DNA from: Myxococcales bacterium | GTDB lineage: Bacteria; Myxococcota_A; Polyangia; Palsa-1104 | Direction: 5' to 3' | NCBI GenBank assembly: GCA_003170275.1 | Contig: PNAM01000010.1 | Span: 62,001 to 126,000 of the forward strand | Length of the DNA: 64,000 bases | In this document: positions 17,959-25,959 of the stretch, in pieces | Layout: each line of letters starts with the position of its first letter | Numbering within the stretch: position 1 is the first letter of the stretch | Program-made: the position numbers and the translations under genes | Notes under the pieces: model-generated | Told to the model about the DNA's origin: nothing | Seen by the model: the letters and a program-made list of their open reading frames with translations, nothing else | Database searches by the model: none

Positions 17959-18746
17959 TGGATACCTCCAAGGACAAGCGAACCAACACCATTCGACGGA
18001 GCGATCCGGAGCACCAGCGAAGGCGCCGACTTTCGGGCAGCGAGCACGGCGAACACTACCACGCCAGCGAGAGCAGCTGCGGCGCCGATGCCAGCCACCG
18101 TCCAGCCGGCGACCCGGTATGTTGCTGCGTCGTCTTGTAGCGCTCGAATCTGCGCGACCGATGGCGCGGCAGCCACCTGACCATCTAGATCGGCGGCGTG
18201 AGCGAGCAGGACTGCACCGGCAATACACACCGCTACGCCTGACGCGAGAGGCGCCCATCCTGCAGCGCTCTTATAAACTGGCGTCGGTGCGGCGCTGAGT
18301 GCAGTCGTCTGTCCACCGGGCGCAGGTGCGGCGCCCGTCGCGTGGTCGCGCTTCTCTGCATCGGGCGGGGGTTCCGCGGCTCCCTGGGGTGGGGCCTCCC
18401 GTCGCCGCGCTTCTTCGGCCACGAGCAGATTCAGCTTGGCCACCTCTTCTTGAGCGACCTGGCGGTACTCGCCCGTCGAGTCCTTCGCCAGATACAACTC
18501 GTAGAAGCCGATCGCCTTCTTGGAATCGCCCAATAGTCGGTACGCTTGCCCGATGTCGTAGAGGAGGAGCGGAGAGGGATACAGTTGGTAGCTCGCTTTG
18601 TACTCGTCGATCGCCTGCTGGTACTCCTTGAGATCGAACAGTCGCGTTCCCGACTGAAAATGCTTCCGTGCGTCGCTCTTTTCGTCCGCAGCAGCGATGA
18701 CAGAAGCGAGCATGACGGCCACAGCAAGGAGCTGTCGGAATCTCAC
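17952..18746 (-). CDS. Exported TPR protein
   Basis: A 264-residue protein with an N-terminal signal-like helix (LLAVAVMLASVIAAA). It is followed by two or three TPR-like repeats (ARKHFQSGTRLFDLKEYQQA, LLLYDIGQAYRLLGDSKKA), a Pro/Ala linker, and two membrane segments near residues 160-180 and 215-235. It overlaps the kinase stop by 4 bp. TPR proteins paired with PEGA-domain kinases are common in Myxococcota and probably assemble envelope signalling complexes. Confidence 0.7.
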   Translation of the reverse strand: MRFRQLLAVAVMLASVIAAADEKSDARKHFQSGTRLFDLKEYQQAIDEYKASYQLYPSPLLLYDIGQAYRLLGDSKKAIGFYELYLAKDSTGEYRQVAQEEVAKLNLLVAEEARRREAPPQGAAEPPPDAEKRDHATGAAPAPGGQTTALSAAPTPVYKSAAGWAPLASGVAVCIAGAVLLAHAADLDGQVAAAPSVAQIRALQDDAATYRVAGWTVAGIGAAAALAGVVVFAVLAARKSAPSLVLRIAPSNGVGSLVLGGIQW

Positions 18747-20350
18747 TGCCCACTCCCGAACGGATCGGCCGGCTGGTCCGCATTGGGTCTCGACTTCAAC
18801 TTTGGCGCCCGTGGCGACGGCGGGACGGCTTTCACCGGGCGCGCGCGGTGCCCCGACGGACGATGCAACTGAAACTCTGCGGTCCCGCCCTCGGGCGGTA
18901 ACGGAACGTCCTCGTTGCGGTCCAGGTATCCGTCGAGGCTGAGCACGATCCGCCTCGTCTCGTCGGGTTTGCCGACAAGATCGAGGGGCGTTTGGCCAAC
19001 CGCCTCGCCATCTACTGCCACCGTCGCGCCGGGCGGCGTGGTGATGATCCGAATGCGTCCAGTCGGCGCGGGCGCGGGCCGACTCGGCGGCGGCACAGGC
19101 GCGGGCGCATGCGTGACAGTCGGCGGCGGCGCGGGCGGCTTGGCTTCAGTCGCGACCGGAACGGGCTCGGGCTGAGTCGAGCGGCGCATGGTCCACACTC
19201 CGATCCCGATCGCCATCGCCACGAACACAGCGGCGATCCCGAGGAGCACTCCCGCGATCCTGCTCGGCGCGCGCACGGGCGCGGGCGTGTGATGCCCGTC
19301 GATCGTCGCGGCCGGGACGGGCGTTTGCATCCGGCTGAGGAGAGCGTCGATCTCGCCCGAAGGCGTGGTGAGCGTCGGTTGCTTGGACGCGGGCTCGTCA
19401 GGCAGGGTCGTCGTCGAAAGCATGGTGGCCATCGGACTTCGGACCACGCCACCGGAAGCGTTCGCGATCGCTTCTAGCCGCTGTCTGAGCGCCGTCTGAA
19501 ACTCGACCATCCGGTAACGTTTCGAGGGTTCCTTCTCAAGCGCGCGGGCGATCACCTCCTCAACTTCGGCCGGTACGGGATCGAGCTTGCGCAGGCGGAA
19601 GGTTGTCACCGTCGGAGGGGGAAGATTGAGGAGCCGCTGAACATAGCCCATATAGGCGTCAGCGTCGGGCGGAAGCGGAAACGGCAGCACGCTCGTCAAC
19701 ATCTCGTACAAGATCACGGCGAGTGAGAACACGTCCGTACGGCCGTCGGTGCCGAGCCCGGTTGCGGCCTCGGGCGACATATAGCCCGGCGTGCCGACGA
19801 TCGTCTTGTTGTTGGTATGCACGATCTTGAGCGCACCCGAGGTGCGCGCCACGCCGAAGTCGAGCAGCTTGACGACGTGTTCGCGTCCGCCTTCCGAGCA
19901 CAGCATGATGTTCGGTGGCTTGAGATCGCGATGGACGATGCCCTTTTCGTGCGCCATCGCCATCGTGTCGGCGATGCGGTACGCGATCTTCAGCGCCTCG
20001 ACCAGACGCATAGGTCCCGTCGCTTCCAACTCCTCGGCGAGACTGCGCCCCTCTACATAGTCCATGATGATGTAGAGCATCCCGTCGTCAAACTGACCCT
20101 TGTCGATCGGGCGAACGACGCGATGGCTCCCGACGGCAGCGGCGGCGAAGGCTTCCTGCTTGAAGCGCTCCGCCGTTTCGGCGCTCAGTCCGGGAGTGAG
20201 CACCTTGAGCGCCTGATACGTGTTGGGCAGCTCGGGATGAACGAGCAGGTACACCGAGCCCATGCCGCCCGTGCCGAGCTTCCTCTCCACGCGGTAGTTC
20301 CCGACCATCCGACCGATGATCGGGTCCGCCTTGGGCAACTCCTGGCTCAT
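18743..20350 (-). CDS. Membrane Ser/Thr protein kinase with PEGA domain
   Basis: A 535-residue receptor-like kinase. Residues ~18-290 hold the Hanks domain: glycine loop GTGGMGSVY, ATP lysine in QALKVL, catalytic HRDLKPPN, DFGVAR and GTPGYMSPE, all canonical. A single membrane helix (GVLLGIAAVFVAMAIGIG) follows near residue 370. After a proline-rich linker there is an extracytoplasmic PEGA domain (IITTPPGATVAVDGEAVGQT). It is first in an operon with the TPR and propeller-lipoprotein genes, suggesting an envelope-sensing pathway. Confidence 0.92.
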   Translation of the reverse strand: MSQELPKADPIIGRMVGNYRVERKLGTGGMGSVYLLVHPELPNTYQALKVLTPGLSAETAERFKQEAFAAAAVGSHRVVRPIDKGQFDDGMLYIIMDYVEGRSLAEELEATGPMRLVEALKIAYRIADTMAMAHEKGIVHRDLKPPNIMLCSEGGREHVVKLLDFGVARTSGALKIVHTNNKTIVGTPGYMSPEAATGLGTDGRTDVFSLAVILYEMLTSVLPFPLPPDADAYMGYVQRLLNLPPPTVTTFRLRKLDPVPAEVEEVIARALEKEPSKRYRMVEFQTALRQRLEAIANASGGVVRSPMATMLSTTTLPDEPASKQPTLTTPSGEIDALLSRMQTPVPAATIDGHHTPAPVRAPSRIAGVLLGIAAVFVAMAIGIGVWTMRRSTQPEPVPVATEAKPPAPPPTVTHAPAPVPPPSRPAPAPTGRIRIITTPPGATVAVDGEAVGQTPLDLVGKPDETRRIVLSLDGYLDRNEDVPLPPEGGTAEFQLHRPSGHRARPVKAVPPSPRAPKLKSRPNADQPADPFGSGQ

Positions 20351-20422
20351 TGGGGGGTCTGCACTCGTCTTCCTCAGCTATCTCACTGGTGATCCCGATC
20401 GAAGTCAATCTGACAAAACGTC

Positions 20423-20436
20423 GCACCAAATGGTGC
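20423..20436. promoter_or_regulatory. Palindrome upstream of the PEGA kinase operon
   Basis: The 14-bp sequence GCACCAAATGGTGC is a perfect dyad (GCACCA-AA-TGGTGC), 73 bp before the kinase start and between it and the response-regulator gene stop. It is a candidate repressor or activator site for the kinase operon. Binding protein unknown. Confidence 0.45.
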
Positions 20437-20463
20437 AATCCGATGTAATTCTAGCATGTTCTC

Positions 20464-21186
20464 CTACGCTCCGATCTTTCGCAGCCGAGCGCCGATCCGG
20501 ATCATCTCGCCCGTCCCTCGGCACTCCCCGCACCTGCCTGCGCGGCCTGTACCGCCACACGCGGGACATGGCACAAACCCGACGCGCTCCAACTCGGCCG
20601 CAGTCGCCAGCGCGGTGGACGACAAGGCGCGCAGCTCGATGGCCGCAAGCCTCCGGTAGACGGTCCACTCGCGTCCGCAGCTGCTCTCGCGTCCGCTCTC
20701 GCTCTCGGTTAGCGCCTGCTTGGCGGCTGCAAGTTGCTGGTCGAGTTGGGCGAGTAGCTGGCGCGGCTCCTCCTCGGCGACGATCGAAGCGCCGAGTTCT
20801 GATGGGCGTTCGGCATGGGACTCGCCTGCCACAGCGGCCCGTAGTTGTTCCAGAGAGCAGCCCTTGCTGAGAAAGGTTTCCGCTACTTCCCGATCCACGA
20901 GTTGCTGCAACGTTTCCGCAGAGGCCGCGGACCACAGGATCCGCCGAATCGTGGGGTGGGTCTGCGCGATCGATTCGAGGAGTTTCGCGCCCGTCTCCCA
21001 TTCGAGATGGAAGTCCGAGACAACGACCTGTGGCGCACGGACTGCGATTTCTTTCAGCGCGGCGTCCACGCTCGCCGCGGTACGCACGGTGTGGTGGGGT
21101 TTGAGCACCCGCGCGACCGCGCGGGCGGTGAGGGGATCATCTTCGACGATCAAGAGATCGAAGCGCTCGGGCCAACGTCTAATCAT
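20464..21186 (-). CDS. Response regulator with C-terminal DnaJ-like zinc motif
   Basis: A 240-residue protein. Residues ~9-125 form a receiver domain (LLIVEDDPLTARAV, phospho-acceptor D in VVVSDFHLEW, conserved K in FLSKG). A coiled-coil linker with EEPRQLLAQLDQQLAAAKQ follows. The C-terminal ~30 residues contain CPACGGTGRAGRCGECRGTG, a two-knuckle DnaJ-type zinc-binding motif. No classical DNA-binding domain is present, so the output may be protein interaction. ATG at 21186 is chosen because the receiver strand begins right after it. Confidence 0.75.
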   Translation of the reverse strand: MIRRWPERFDLLIVEDDPLTARAVARVLKPHHTVRTAASVDAALKEIAVRAPQVVVSDFHLEWETGAKLLESIAQTHPTIRRILWSAASAETLQQLVDREVAETFLSKGCSLEQLRAAVAGESHAERPSELGASIVAEEEPRQLLAQLDQQLAAAKQALTESESGRESSCGREWTVYRRLAAIELRALSSTALATAAELERVGFVPCPACGGTGRAGRCGECRGTGEMIRIGARLRKIGA

Positions 21187-21202
21187 GTGGTGTACAACCA
21201 CA
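21186..21202. promoter_or_regulatory. Palindrome at the start of the receiver gene
   Basis: TGTGGT-gtaca-ACCACA is a perfect 6-bp inverted repeat spaced by 5 bp, overlapping the start codon of the minus-strand receiver gene. The divergent XRE regulator begins 109 bp to the right, so the site could be its operator. Inference only. Confidence 0.45.
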
Positions 21203-21310
21203 CTACCCCAGCACGTGGACGAGATCAATACACGCGCCCCGTCTGAGTAGAGCGATCCGTTTCGTGAATTCTGCTAGTGTTCCACGTCCACAGATTCGGA
21301 GGTAAGCGAC

Positions 21311-21682
21311 ATGCTACGGTCCGAAGCTCTGATGCGTTCGGTGATCAAGCTCCTCGGTGCGCGCCTCAAGTACCTTCGCGAGGAGCAGGAGCTAAGGGCT
21401 CCGCAGGTAGCGGCGACGCTGGGCATTGAGGTTTCGCACCTGTACGCCGTGGAGCGCGGAGATTCCAGGCCGAGCCTGGAGGTGCTGATCGGGCTCGCCA
21501 TGGTCTACAAGATCGACGTAGGCGACCTGTTCACGTTTCCGGAGACGCATCTACGCCACGACGTGCGCGAGTTGGTGCGCCTTACACCAAACGCAAAGTT
21601 GGCCGAGCTGAAGGCGGCGATGCTTGAGGTGTTGGGGAACAAAGGAGCGACGGGGACACGACGATCGAAGGCGGCGAAGTAG
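21311..21682 (+). CDS. XRE-family transcriptional regulator
   Basis: A 123-residue protein with an HTH_3 domain at ~15-75 (LRAPQVAATLGIEVSHLYAVERGDSRPS). Short helical extensions lie on both sides and the tail is basic. GGAGG lies 9 bp before ATG 21311, fixing the start. Its 3' end overlaps the convergent gene by ~100 bp. Likely a DNA-binding repressor of itself or the divergent receiver gene. Confidence 0.85.
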   Translation: MLRSEALMRSVIKLLGARLKYLREEQELRAPQVAATLGIEVSHLYAVERGDSRPSLEVLIGLAMVYKIDVGDLFTFPETHLRHDVRELVRLTPNAKLAELKAAMLEVLGNKGATGTRRSKAAK

Positions 21683-22223
21683 CGGTCACGGGATCGCACA
21701 TCGAATCGCCGATCAGCGCCTGCACCTCGCCGCAGTAGCGTTTCGCCAGCCGCGACAGACGCCACATTTCCTCGGGCGTCTCGTTCTCCACAAACCAACC
21801 GTGTCCGTTCCGGTACAGTCCCGCCGCCACGCGATTGCGCGACTTGAAATAGGTGGCCTGCGCTCGGTAGCCGCAGGCGACCAGCACGGCGACCAACGGC
21901 CCTGGCAGGATGGCACTGTCGAGCGGCGCGCCTACCGGGCCGCGCGGCGCGAACGGCAGCACGGGGCCGCTGTCTGCGTCGGCGTGTCGCCGCGCCTTGC
22001 GCGATCCGTCTCGGCGCACGCGGACGAACACGCGGGCGATCGTGTACTCGCGGCTGGATCTCGCCTCAGGATCGTCCTCGTGCCGGACGCGATGCACGAC
22101 GTGCAGCACGCCGCCGAGCGCGATCTCCTCGCCGGCCAGGGGGTGGCCGGTGGTCGCCGTGCGCTGCACCTCGGCGAGTAGCTTGCCGTTCTCGTCCTCG
22201 ATCACGATCACGTACTCACCCAT
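21582..22223 (-). CDS. Hypothetical protein
   Basis: A 213-residue protein starting MGEYVIVIEDENG; AAGGAA lies 12 bp upstream of ATG 22223. The N-terminal ~60 residues (strands VIVIEDENGKLLAEV, GEEIALGGVLHVVHRVRH) look like a small beta domain. The C-terminal ~40 residues overlap the XRE gene on the other strand and have low complexity, so the true end may be shorter. No family recognised. Confidence 0.45.
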   Translation of the reverse strand: MGEYVIVIEDENGKLLAEVQRTATTGHPLAGEEIALGGVLHVVHRVRHEDDPEARSSREYTIARVFVRVRRDGSRKARRHADADSGPVLPFAPRGPVGAPLDSAILPGPLVAVLVACGYRAQATYFKSRNRVAAGLYRNGHGWFVENETPEEMWRLSRLAKRYCGEVQALIGDSMCDPVTATSPPSIVVSPSLLCSPTPQASPPSARPTLRLV

Positions 22224-22531
22224 TCCGCGTATTTCCTTCCTTAGATTGTCGGCTGATGAGTACCAGGAGTTGCTAGCGACGGTGCGATTTCCTGCTACCG
22301 CATGGTTTCCCGACACATAGCGTCGATCGATGGCGAACCGCGGGAGCCGCCCTTGGCGGTCTGCGATGAGACGGTCCAGACCTTGCCGACGGACATGATC
22401 GATCCGGTCTTCGCCAATTCCTGCCCGCGCTGCTCTCGTGCGTCCATAGAAACAGTATACTTGAGCGGTCAAGCATAGTCAACATGAAGATGGTAATGCT
22501 AATAGCAACGGGTGGTTAAGAGTCGTAATGG
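22224..22531. other. Intergenic region with inverted repeat
   Basis: About 300 bp without a supported gene; an extension of the neighbouring minus-strand frame into it looks non-coding. At 22460-22473 is CTTGA-gcgg-TCAAG, and the surrounding 22440-22530 is AT-rich compared with the window. It probably holds the promoter of the minus-strand hypothetical gene and the 3' side of the DUF6575-like operon. Confidence 0.35.
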
Positions 22532-23770
22532 TTACTTCTTGGTTGGTTCTGGCGGCGATTCTGGCGGCGACTCTTGCGGCGGATCAATCGGCGTGAATTC
22601 GAGCAACTCGAAGCGCTTACGCTTCTTCCCTAACTTCGTAATGGTCCAGCCGGGGATCATTCGTATGCGATAGATAACTTTCGGCCCGAGCGTGACGCTC
22701 GCTGCGCGGCCAAATGTCATCTTGAGAACAGGGCTGATCAGTCCAGAGAATTTGTCGTTGGTGCCCAGTTCAACGAAGTTGAACGCCCCGGACTTAGTCG
22801 CGTACTTGAAGCCAGAAAAATAACCAGTCGCTCGAATCTCTGGCTCCTTCTGAGCGCTTCTTGAGAATTGGAGCGACGAGATGGACCTGATTCGCTTGGC
22901 CTCGTACGAACCCACGAACGCCGACCCCGTATCCCATCGTGTGAACACCTCAAGTTCGGTGTCGTCGATGGCTTCTAGGTACTCGGCATATGCGGCAGCC
23001 GCTCGCCTGCTGAGACGTTTCAGCGCCAGCGAGACGCGTTCGTTGTCGTCCGATGCGTCGAGGATGTTCTTGTACTCTTCGAGTGTCGCTACTAGCGCGC
23101 GACTATCGGCCGGGTGAACACTGATTGCGTACGAACTCGGAGCGGTCAGTCCTGCACGTAGCATCGACCCATAGCCAGGATCCCACTCCAGCTTTTTTCC
23201 GGCCGCTTCAGTTGTCTGGGCGATAGCGTCCGCAAGTGCGGTGCAGAGACGCTGGAACACGGACATGAAACTTGCAAGAACGTTGAACGGGATAAGATTG
23301 TCGACAACAGGTTTACCACCCAGTGAGACGAAACGCGCCCAAGCTGGCTTCTTCTTTTTCTTCTCCGCAATTTCGCAGAGGTGCTTTCGAGCAGCTAACG
23401 GAACGAGGGCGCCGTGGTCGGGCAGCGCCGAGGCTGGAATGTCGTCGGAGGGAACCTCCCACACCTGCGCGAATTTCCCTCCGTGGCTCGCGTCGACTAC
23501 CCAAACCGTCTCCTTGAGAAGCGCGTCACGAAGATTCTGTGTACCCGTGATCAATGCATCGAATTCAAGTTTCGATATGGGCGCGTGAACCCAGCGGACC
23601 GCGCGGGCGTCGGCATCGGACGCGATTCCGAGGTACCGATTCTTCCGCTGATCAAGCAGAGTCACAAGCTGTGGACCGTTGTATTCAGCGAGAACATGCT
23701 CAACGGTCCGCTCGACCATGAGCGATGGTCCGAGCGGCATCTGCGGCGCGAGTTTCCAGTCGAGTCTCAC
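22532..23770 (-). CDS. DUF6575-like protein
   Basis: A 412-residue protein. The N-terminal ~100 residues (LAEYNGPQLVTLLDQRKNRYLGIASDADARAVRWVHAPIS, then LRDAL) follow the pattern of the DUF6575 family, a widespread domain of unknown function. The C-terminal half has mixed strands and helices and ends in a Pro/Glu repeat tail. The start overlaps the stop of the 147-residue partner by 4 bp. Function unknown; linkage to other defence-type genes is suggestive only. Confidence 0.6.
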   Translation of the reverse strand: MRLDWKLAPQMPLGPSLMVERTVEHVLAEYNGPQLVTLLDQRKNRYLGIASDADARAVRWVHAPISKLEFDALITGTQNLRDALLKETVWVVDASHGGKFAQVWEVPSDDIPASALPDHGALVPLAARKHLCEIAEKKKKKPAWARFVSLGGKPVVDNLIPFNVLASFMSVFQRLCTALADAIAQTTEAAGKKLEWDPGYGSMLRAGLTAPSSYAISVHPADSRALVATLEEYKNILDASDDNERVSLALKRLSRRAAAAYAEYLEAIDDTELEVFTRWDTGSAFVGSYEAKRIRSISSLQFSRSAQKEPEIRATGYFSGFKYATKSGAFNFVELGTNDKFSGLISPVLKMTFGRAASVTLGPKVIYRIRMIPGWTITKLGKKRKRFELLEFTPIDPPQESPPESPPEPTKK

Positions 23771-24210
23771 TCGACGATCTCAAATCGGCGGTGAGCCGTT
23801 GCAAGAGCTTCGCGGTAGAGCCAGAGATCAATGTGATCGTTTTTCTTGTTATGAAAAATCTTTCCGTCGGTGGCGCCTATTGCGGCATCGACGGAAGTGC
23901 GAACAACGAGAGCTTCTCGAAGGAGGGGGAACTTTCTGTAGGCTGCGACCGCATCGAGGTTGTCCAGGCAGGATAGAGCTACGCGACGACAGTGCGTAGT
24001 CCCTACGGAACGGCCAATTTCGAAGTGGCTGATCATGTGGTCTGGCCCGACCGGGAGGTTCTGAGGGGGCTCAAAATCGGACACTGGATTGGTGTCCAAT
24101 CGAAACCTCACGACAAACCGGTAGAGCACGCGTCCATCAGCAGGACTGGCGTTCCCCTTCGGACAGTCTTTGAAAAACGTTGGCCAAGATCTGGCGGGCT
24201 CGCGAGCCAT
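23767..24210 (-). CDS. Small partner of the DUF6575-like protein
   Basis: A 147-residue protein with N-terminal DCPKGNASPADGRVLYRFV, then a DF-containing loop, a single cysteine (SVGTTHCRR) and a helical region LSCLDNLDAVAAYRKFP. The layout resembles small proteins that I recall next to DUF6575 genes, with a Cys-Pro-rich opening and a short conserved core. It is translationally coupled to the following gene. The two likely work as a pair; the activity is unknown. Confidence 0.5.
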   Translation of the reverse strand: MAREPARSWPTFFKDCPKGNASPADGRVLYRFVVRFRLDTNPVSDFEPPQNLPVGPDHMISHFEIGRSVGTTHCRRVALSCLDNLDAVAAYRKFPLLREALVVRTSVDAAIGATDGKIFHNKKNDHIDLWLYREALATAHRRFEIVE

Positions 24211-24335
24211 TTGCCGACGTTACATCGGAGGCGGTAGGTTCGGATCGCGGCACTTTGCCGCAGGCCCAACATTAATGGCGTATAGCACGATTGCTGTTGA
24301 TCTGTCAATCGGGAAGTGGATAATACGCGGCTTTT

Positions 24336-24378
24336 CTGCTCACTACTGCTCATGTGAGCAGCCTATGGTTAGCCTATG
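24336..24378. repeat. Cluster of short direct and inverted repeats
   Basis: CTGCTCA occurs at 24336-24342 and 24346-24352. The second copy pairs with TGAGCAG at 24355-24361 to form a near-perfect dyad. AGCCTATG then repeats directly at 24360-24367 and 24371-24378. The cluster lies between the DUF6575 pair and the first small gene on the prophage side, so it could be a terminator, an operator or part of the left attachment site. No matching core was found by eye near 63.2 kb. Confidence 0.35.
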
Positions 24379-24583
24379 ACTTTTTGGTCCAGCGGGCCTT
24401 TGCGGCCTTCTTGGCGATAGCGGAGCGTCGGGCCTTGCTGAGCGCCTTCGCCCGCGCATCGCCGCCCTTGAGCCCTCCCAGGCGTCCCAGGATGGCGGCA
24501 GCGGCCTTGCGCTGGGCTTGCTCCTCATCGGTCGCCTCTGCTGGCTTCGGTTCGCCCGGTGGCGTGCTTGACCGCTTAGGCAT
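24374..24583 (-). CDS. Small basic protein with AAKARW tail
   Basis: A 69-residue Ala/Lys-rich protein. The segment AAAILGRLGGLKGGDARAKALSK followed by IAKKAAKARW is a recurrent pattern in small proteins of mobile elements, with function unknown to me. It is probably the last gene of the prophage on this side. Basic composition suggests nucleic-acid binding. Confidence 0.6.
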   Translation of the reverse strand: MPKRSSTPPGEPKPAEATDEEQAQRKAAAAILGRLGGLKGGDARAKALSKARRSAIAKKAAKARWTKKS

Positions 24584-24682
24584 GGTCTAGGTGTACACGC
24601 GCTGGCCAAGGGCTGCAACGGCGACTTGAGCGGGCAAGATTATTGAGGCAGACGTGGTGTGACACAACGACATTTAGGGCAG

Positions 24683-24709
24683 CCCCCGAGGGGTAGTCGA
24701 CCTCGGGGG
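24683..24709 (-). terminator. Hairpin after the glycosyltransferase operon
   Basis: CCCCCGAGG (24683-24691) pairs perfectly with CCTCGGGGG (24701-24709) around a 9-base loop. It begins directly after the TAA of the 43-residue gene on the minus strand. The strong GC stem suits a terminator, but no U-run follows on the minus strand; a T-run lies on the plus side. Confidence 0.5.
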
Positions 24710-24841
24710 TTAGCCCTTTTTGGCGGCCTGAATACCGAGCGCCCGCAAGCCTAACGCGTTCAGGTCGCGTTCGTGTTGGAGGGCCTTTGCTGCCTGGCGC
24801 TCGGCGTAGTCGGCGGCCCATGCCGGTGGCCGGGTCTTCAT
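24710..24841 (-). CDS. Small protein coupled to the glycosyltransferase
   Basis: A 43-residue frame starting MKTRPPAWAADYAERQAA and ending QAAKKG. Its ATG overlaps the glycosyltransferase stop (ATGA) and its stop abuts the hairpin, so it fits exactly between two features. Ala/Arg-rich and helical. No family recognised. Confidence 0.5.
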   Translation of the reverse strand: MKTRPPAWAADYAERQAAKALQHERDLNALGLRALGIQAAKKG

Positions 24842-25914
24842 CGCGCCGGGCACAGGAAATCCCGCCAGCGCTGGAGTCCGGTGGACATGTATCTCGCGAG
24901 TGCGAGCCGACCGTCATCGATGGCGGTCGGGCTCCGTAGGAGATATTCGGCCACCCGCGCCACGTCGCCGACATCGTCGGCATTGGCCTGCCACCTCGGC
25001 GGCAGCCACTCGATCGCCTCGGACCCGACCGCGGGCACGCCGTTCTTGATGGCTTCGGCGACGACGCAGTTGAAGCTCTCGGTGAACGAGGGCTGCAGAA
25101 CGAGGTGCATGTGCTGAAGCAGGCCCTGAAACTTCGGCCAGTCGACCCAGCCGTCGTTCACGAGGGTGAGGTTCGGCACGCCGTCGAGAAGCTCCTCGAT
25201 CGCGTAGACCGTCCCACCCTCGTCGCGGCCGGTGTTGATGTGCAGCTCGACGGGCACGCGCATCATGGACGCCAGCTCGACCGCGGCGGCGGCGGCAGTG
25301 AGCCCGTTCTTGAGGATGCGCGCCGCGCCGAACAGGCCCAACCGGAGCACGTCGCCCGGTGTGTGGCGGCGCGGCGTCGGCAGATGCTCGTCGAGATCCA
25401 TGAGGTTCGGGATCCACACCACGTTGACGCCGAGGATCTGGCTCGCGGCGCGCGTGAACTTCTCGCAATTGCCGCCCACGTAGATGTTGTGGTGGCCGAG
25501 CTGCAGCTCGGCGGTCTCGCGCATGAGCTTTACCGCATGAGGGTCGGCCGCCAGGAACCCGAAATTCGAGTGCGACGTGACGATGAACGAAACCTCCGAG
25601 AACTCCACCGCCATCGACTGGACCTCGTCGGTCGGGATCCAGGGCGCGTAGACGACCACGTGTGTCGGCGGCGCGAGGCCGCGCTTGCTCGACGCCACGT
25701 CGGCTGCGCGCAGCCGCGCGAGTAGCGCCTCGCCGGAAACGCAGCCCCACACCTCGGCCCAGATGCCGCTCGAGCGCAGCGCCTTGACCGTCCCGGCAGC
25801 CGTGCGACCGAGGCCGGTGGGCGAGTAGCCCTGGTCGGGCGGCGCCTTGTAGACGAGCGCGACACGTGCGGTCTCGATGCTGGGACTGAGGTGATGCGGA
25901 CGGGTCATGGTCAT
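24838..25914 (-). CDS. Glycosyltransferase, GT4-like
   Basis: A 358-residue GT-B-fold enzyme starting MTMTRP, with GAGGA upstream of ATG 25914. The C-terminal half shows LRLGLFGAARILKNG, VELHINTGRD and the EX7E-type segment TESFNCVVAEAIKNGVPAVGS, which binds the nucleotide-sugar. It sits after the tail-fibre region in the late operon. Substrate is unknown: it could modify host surface glycans (superinfection exclusion) or phage proteins. Confidence 0.75.
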   Translation of the reverse strand: MTMTRPHHLSPSIETARVALVYKAPPDQGYSPTGLGRTAAGTVKALRSSGIWAEVWGCVSGEALLARLRAADVASSKRGLAPPTHVVVYAPWIPTDEVQSMAVEFSEVSFIVTSHSNFGFLAADPHAVKLMRETAELQLGHHNIYVGGNCEKFTRAASQILGVNVVWIPNLMDLDEHLPTPRRHTPGDVLRLGLFGAARILKNGLTAAAAAVELASMMRVPVELHINTGRDEGGTVYAIEELLDGVPNLTLVNDGWVDWPKFQGLLQHMHLVLQPSFTESFNCVVAEAIKNGVPAVGSEAIEWLPPRWQANADDVGDVARVAEYLLRSPTAIDDGRLALARYMSTGLQRWRDFLCPAR

Positions 25915-25959
25915 GAGGGTTCCTCGTGAATGCTGGGAGAGAAGGAGCCCCGGCACCGA

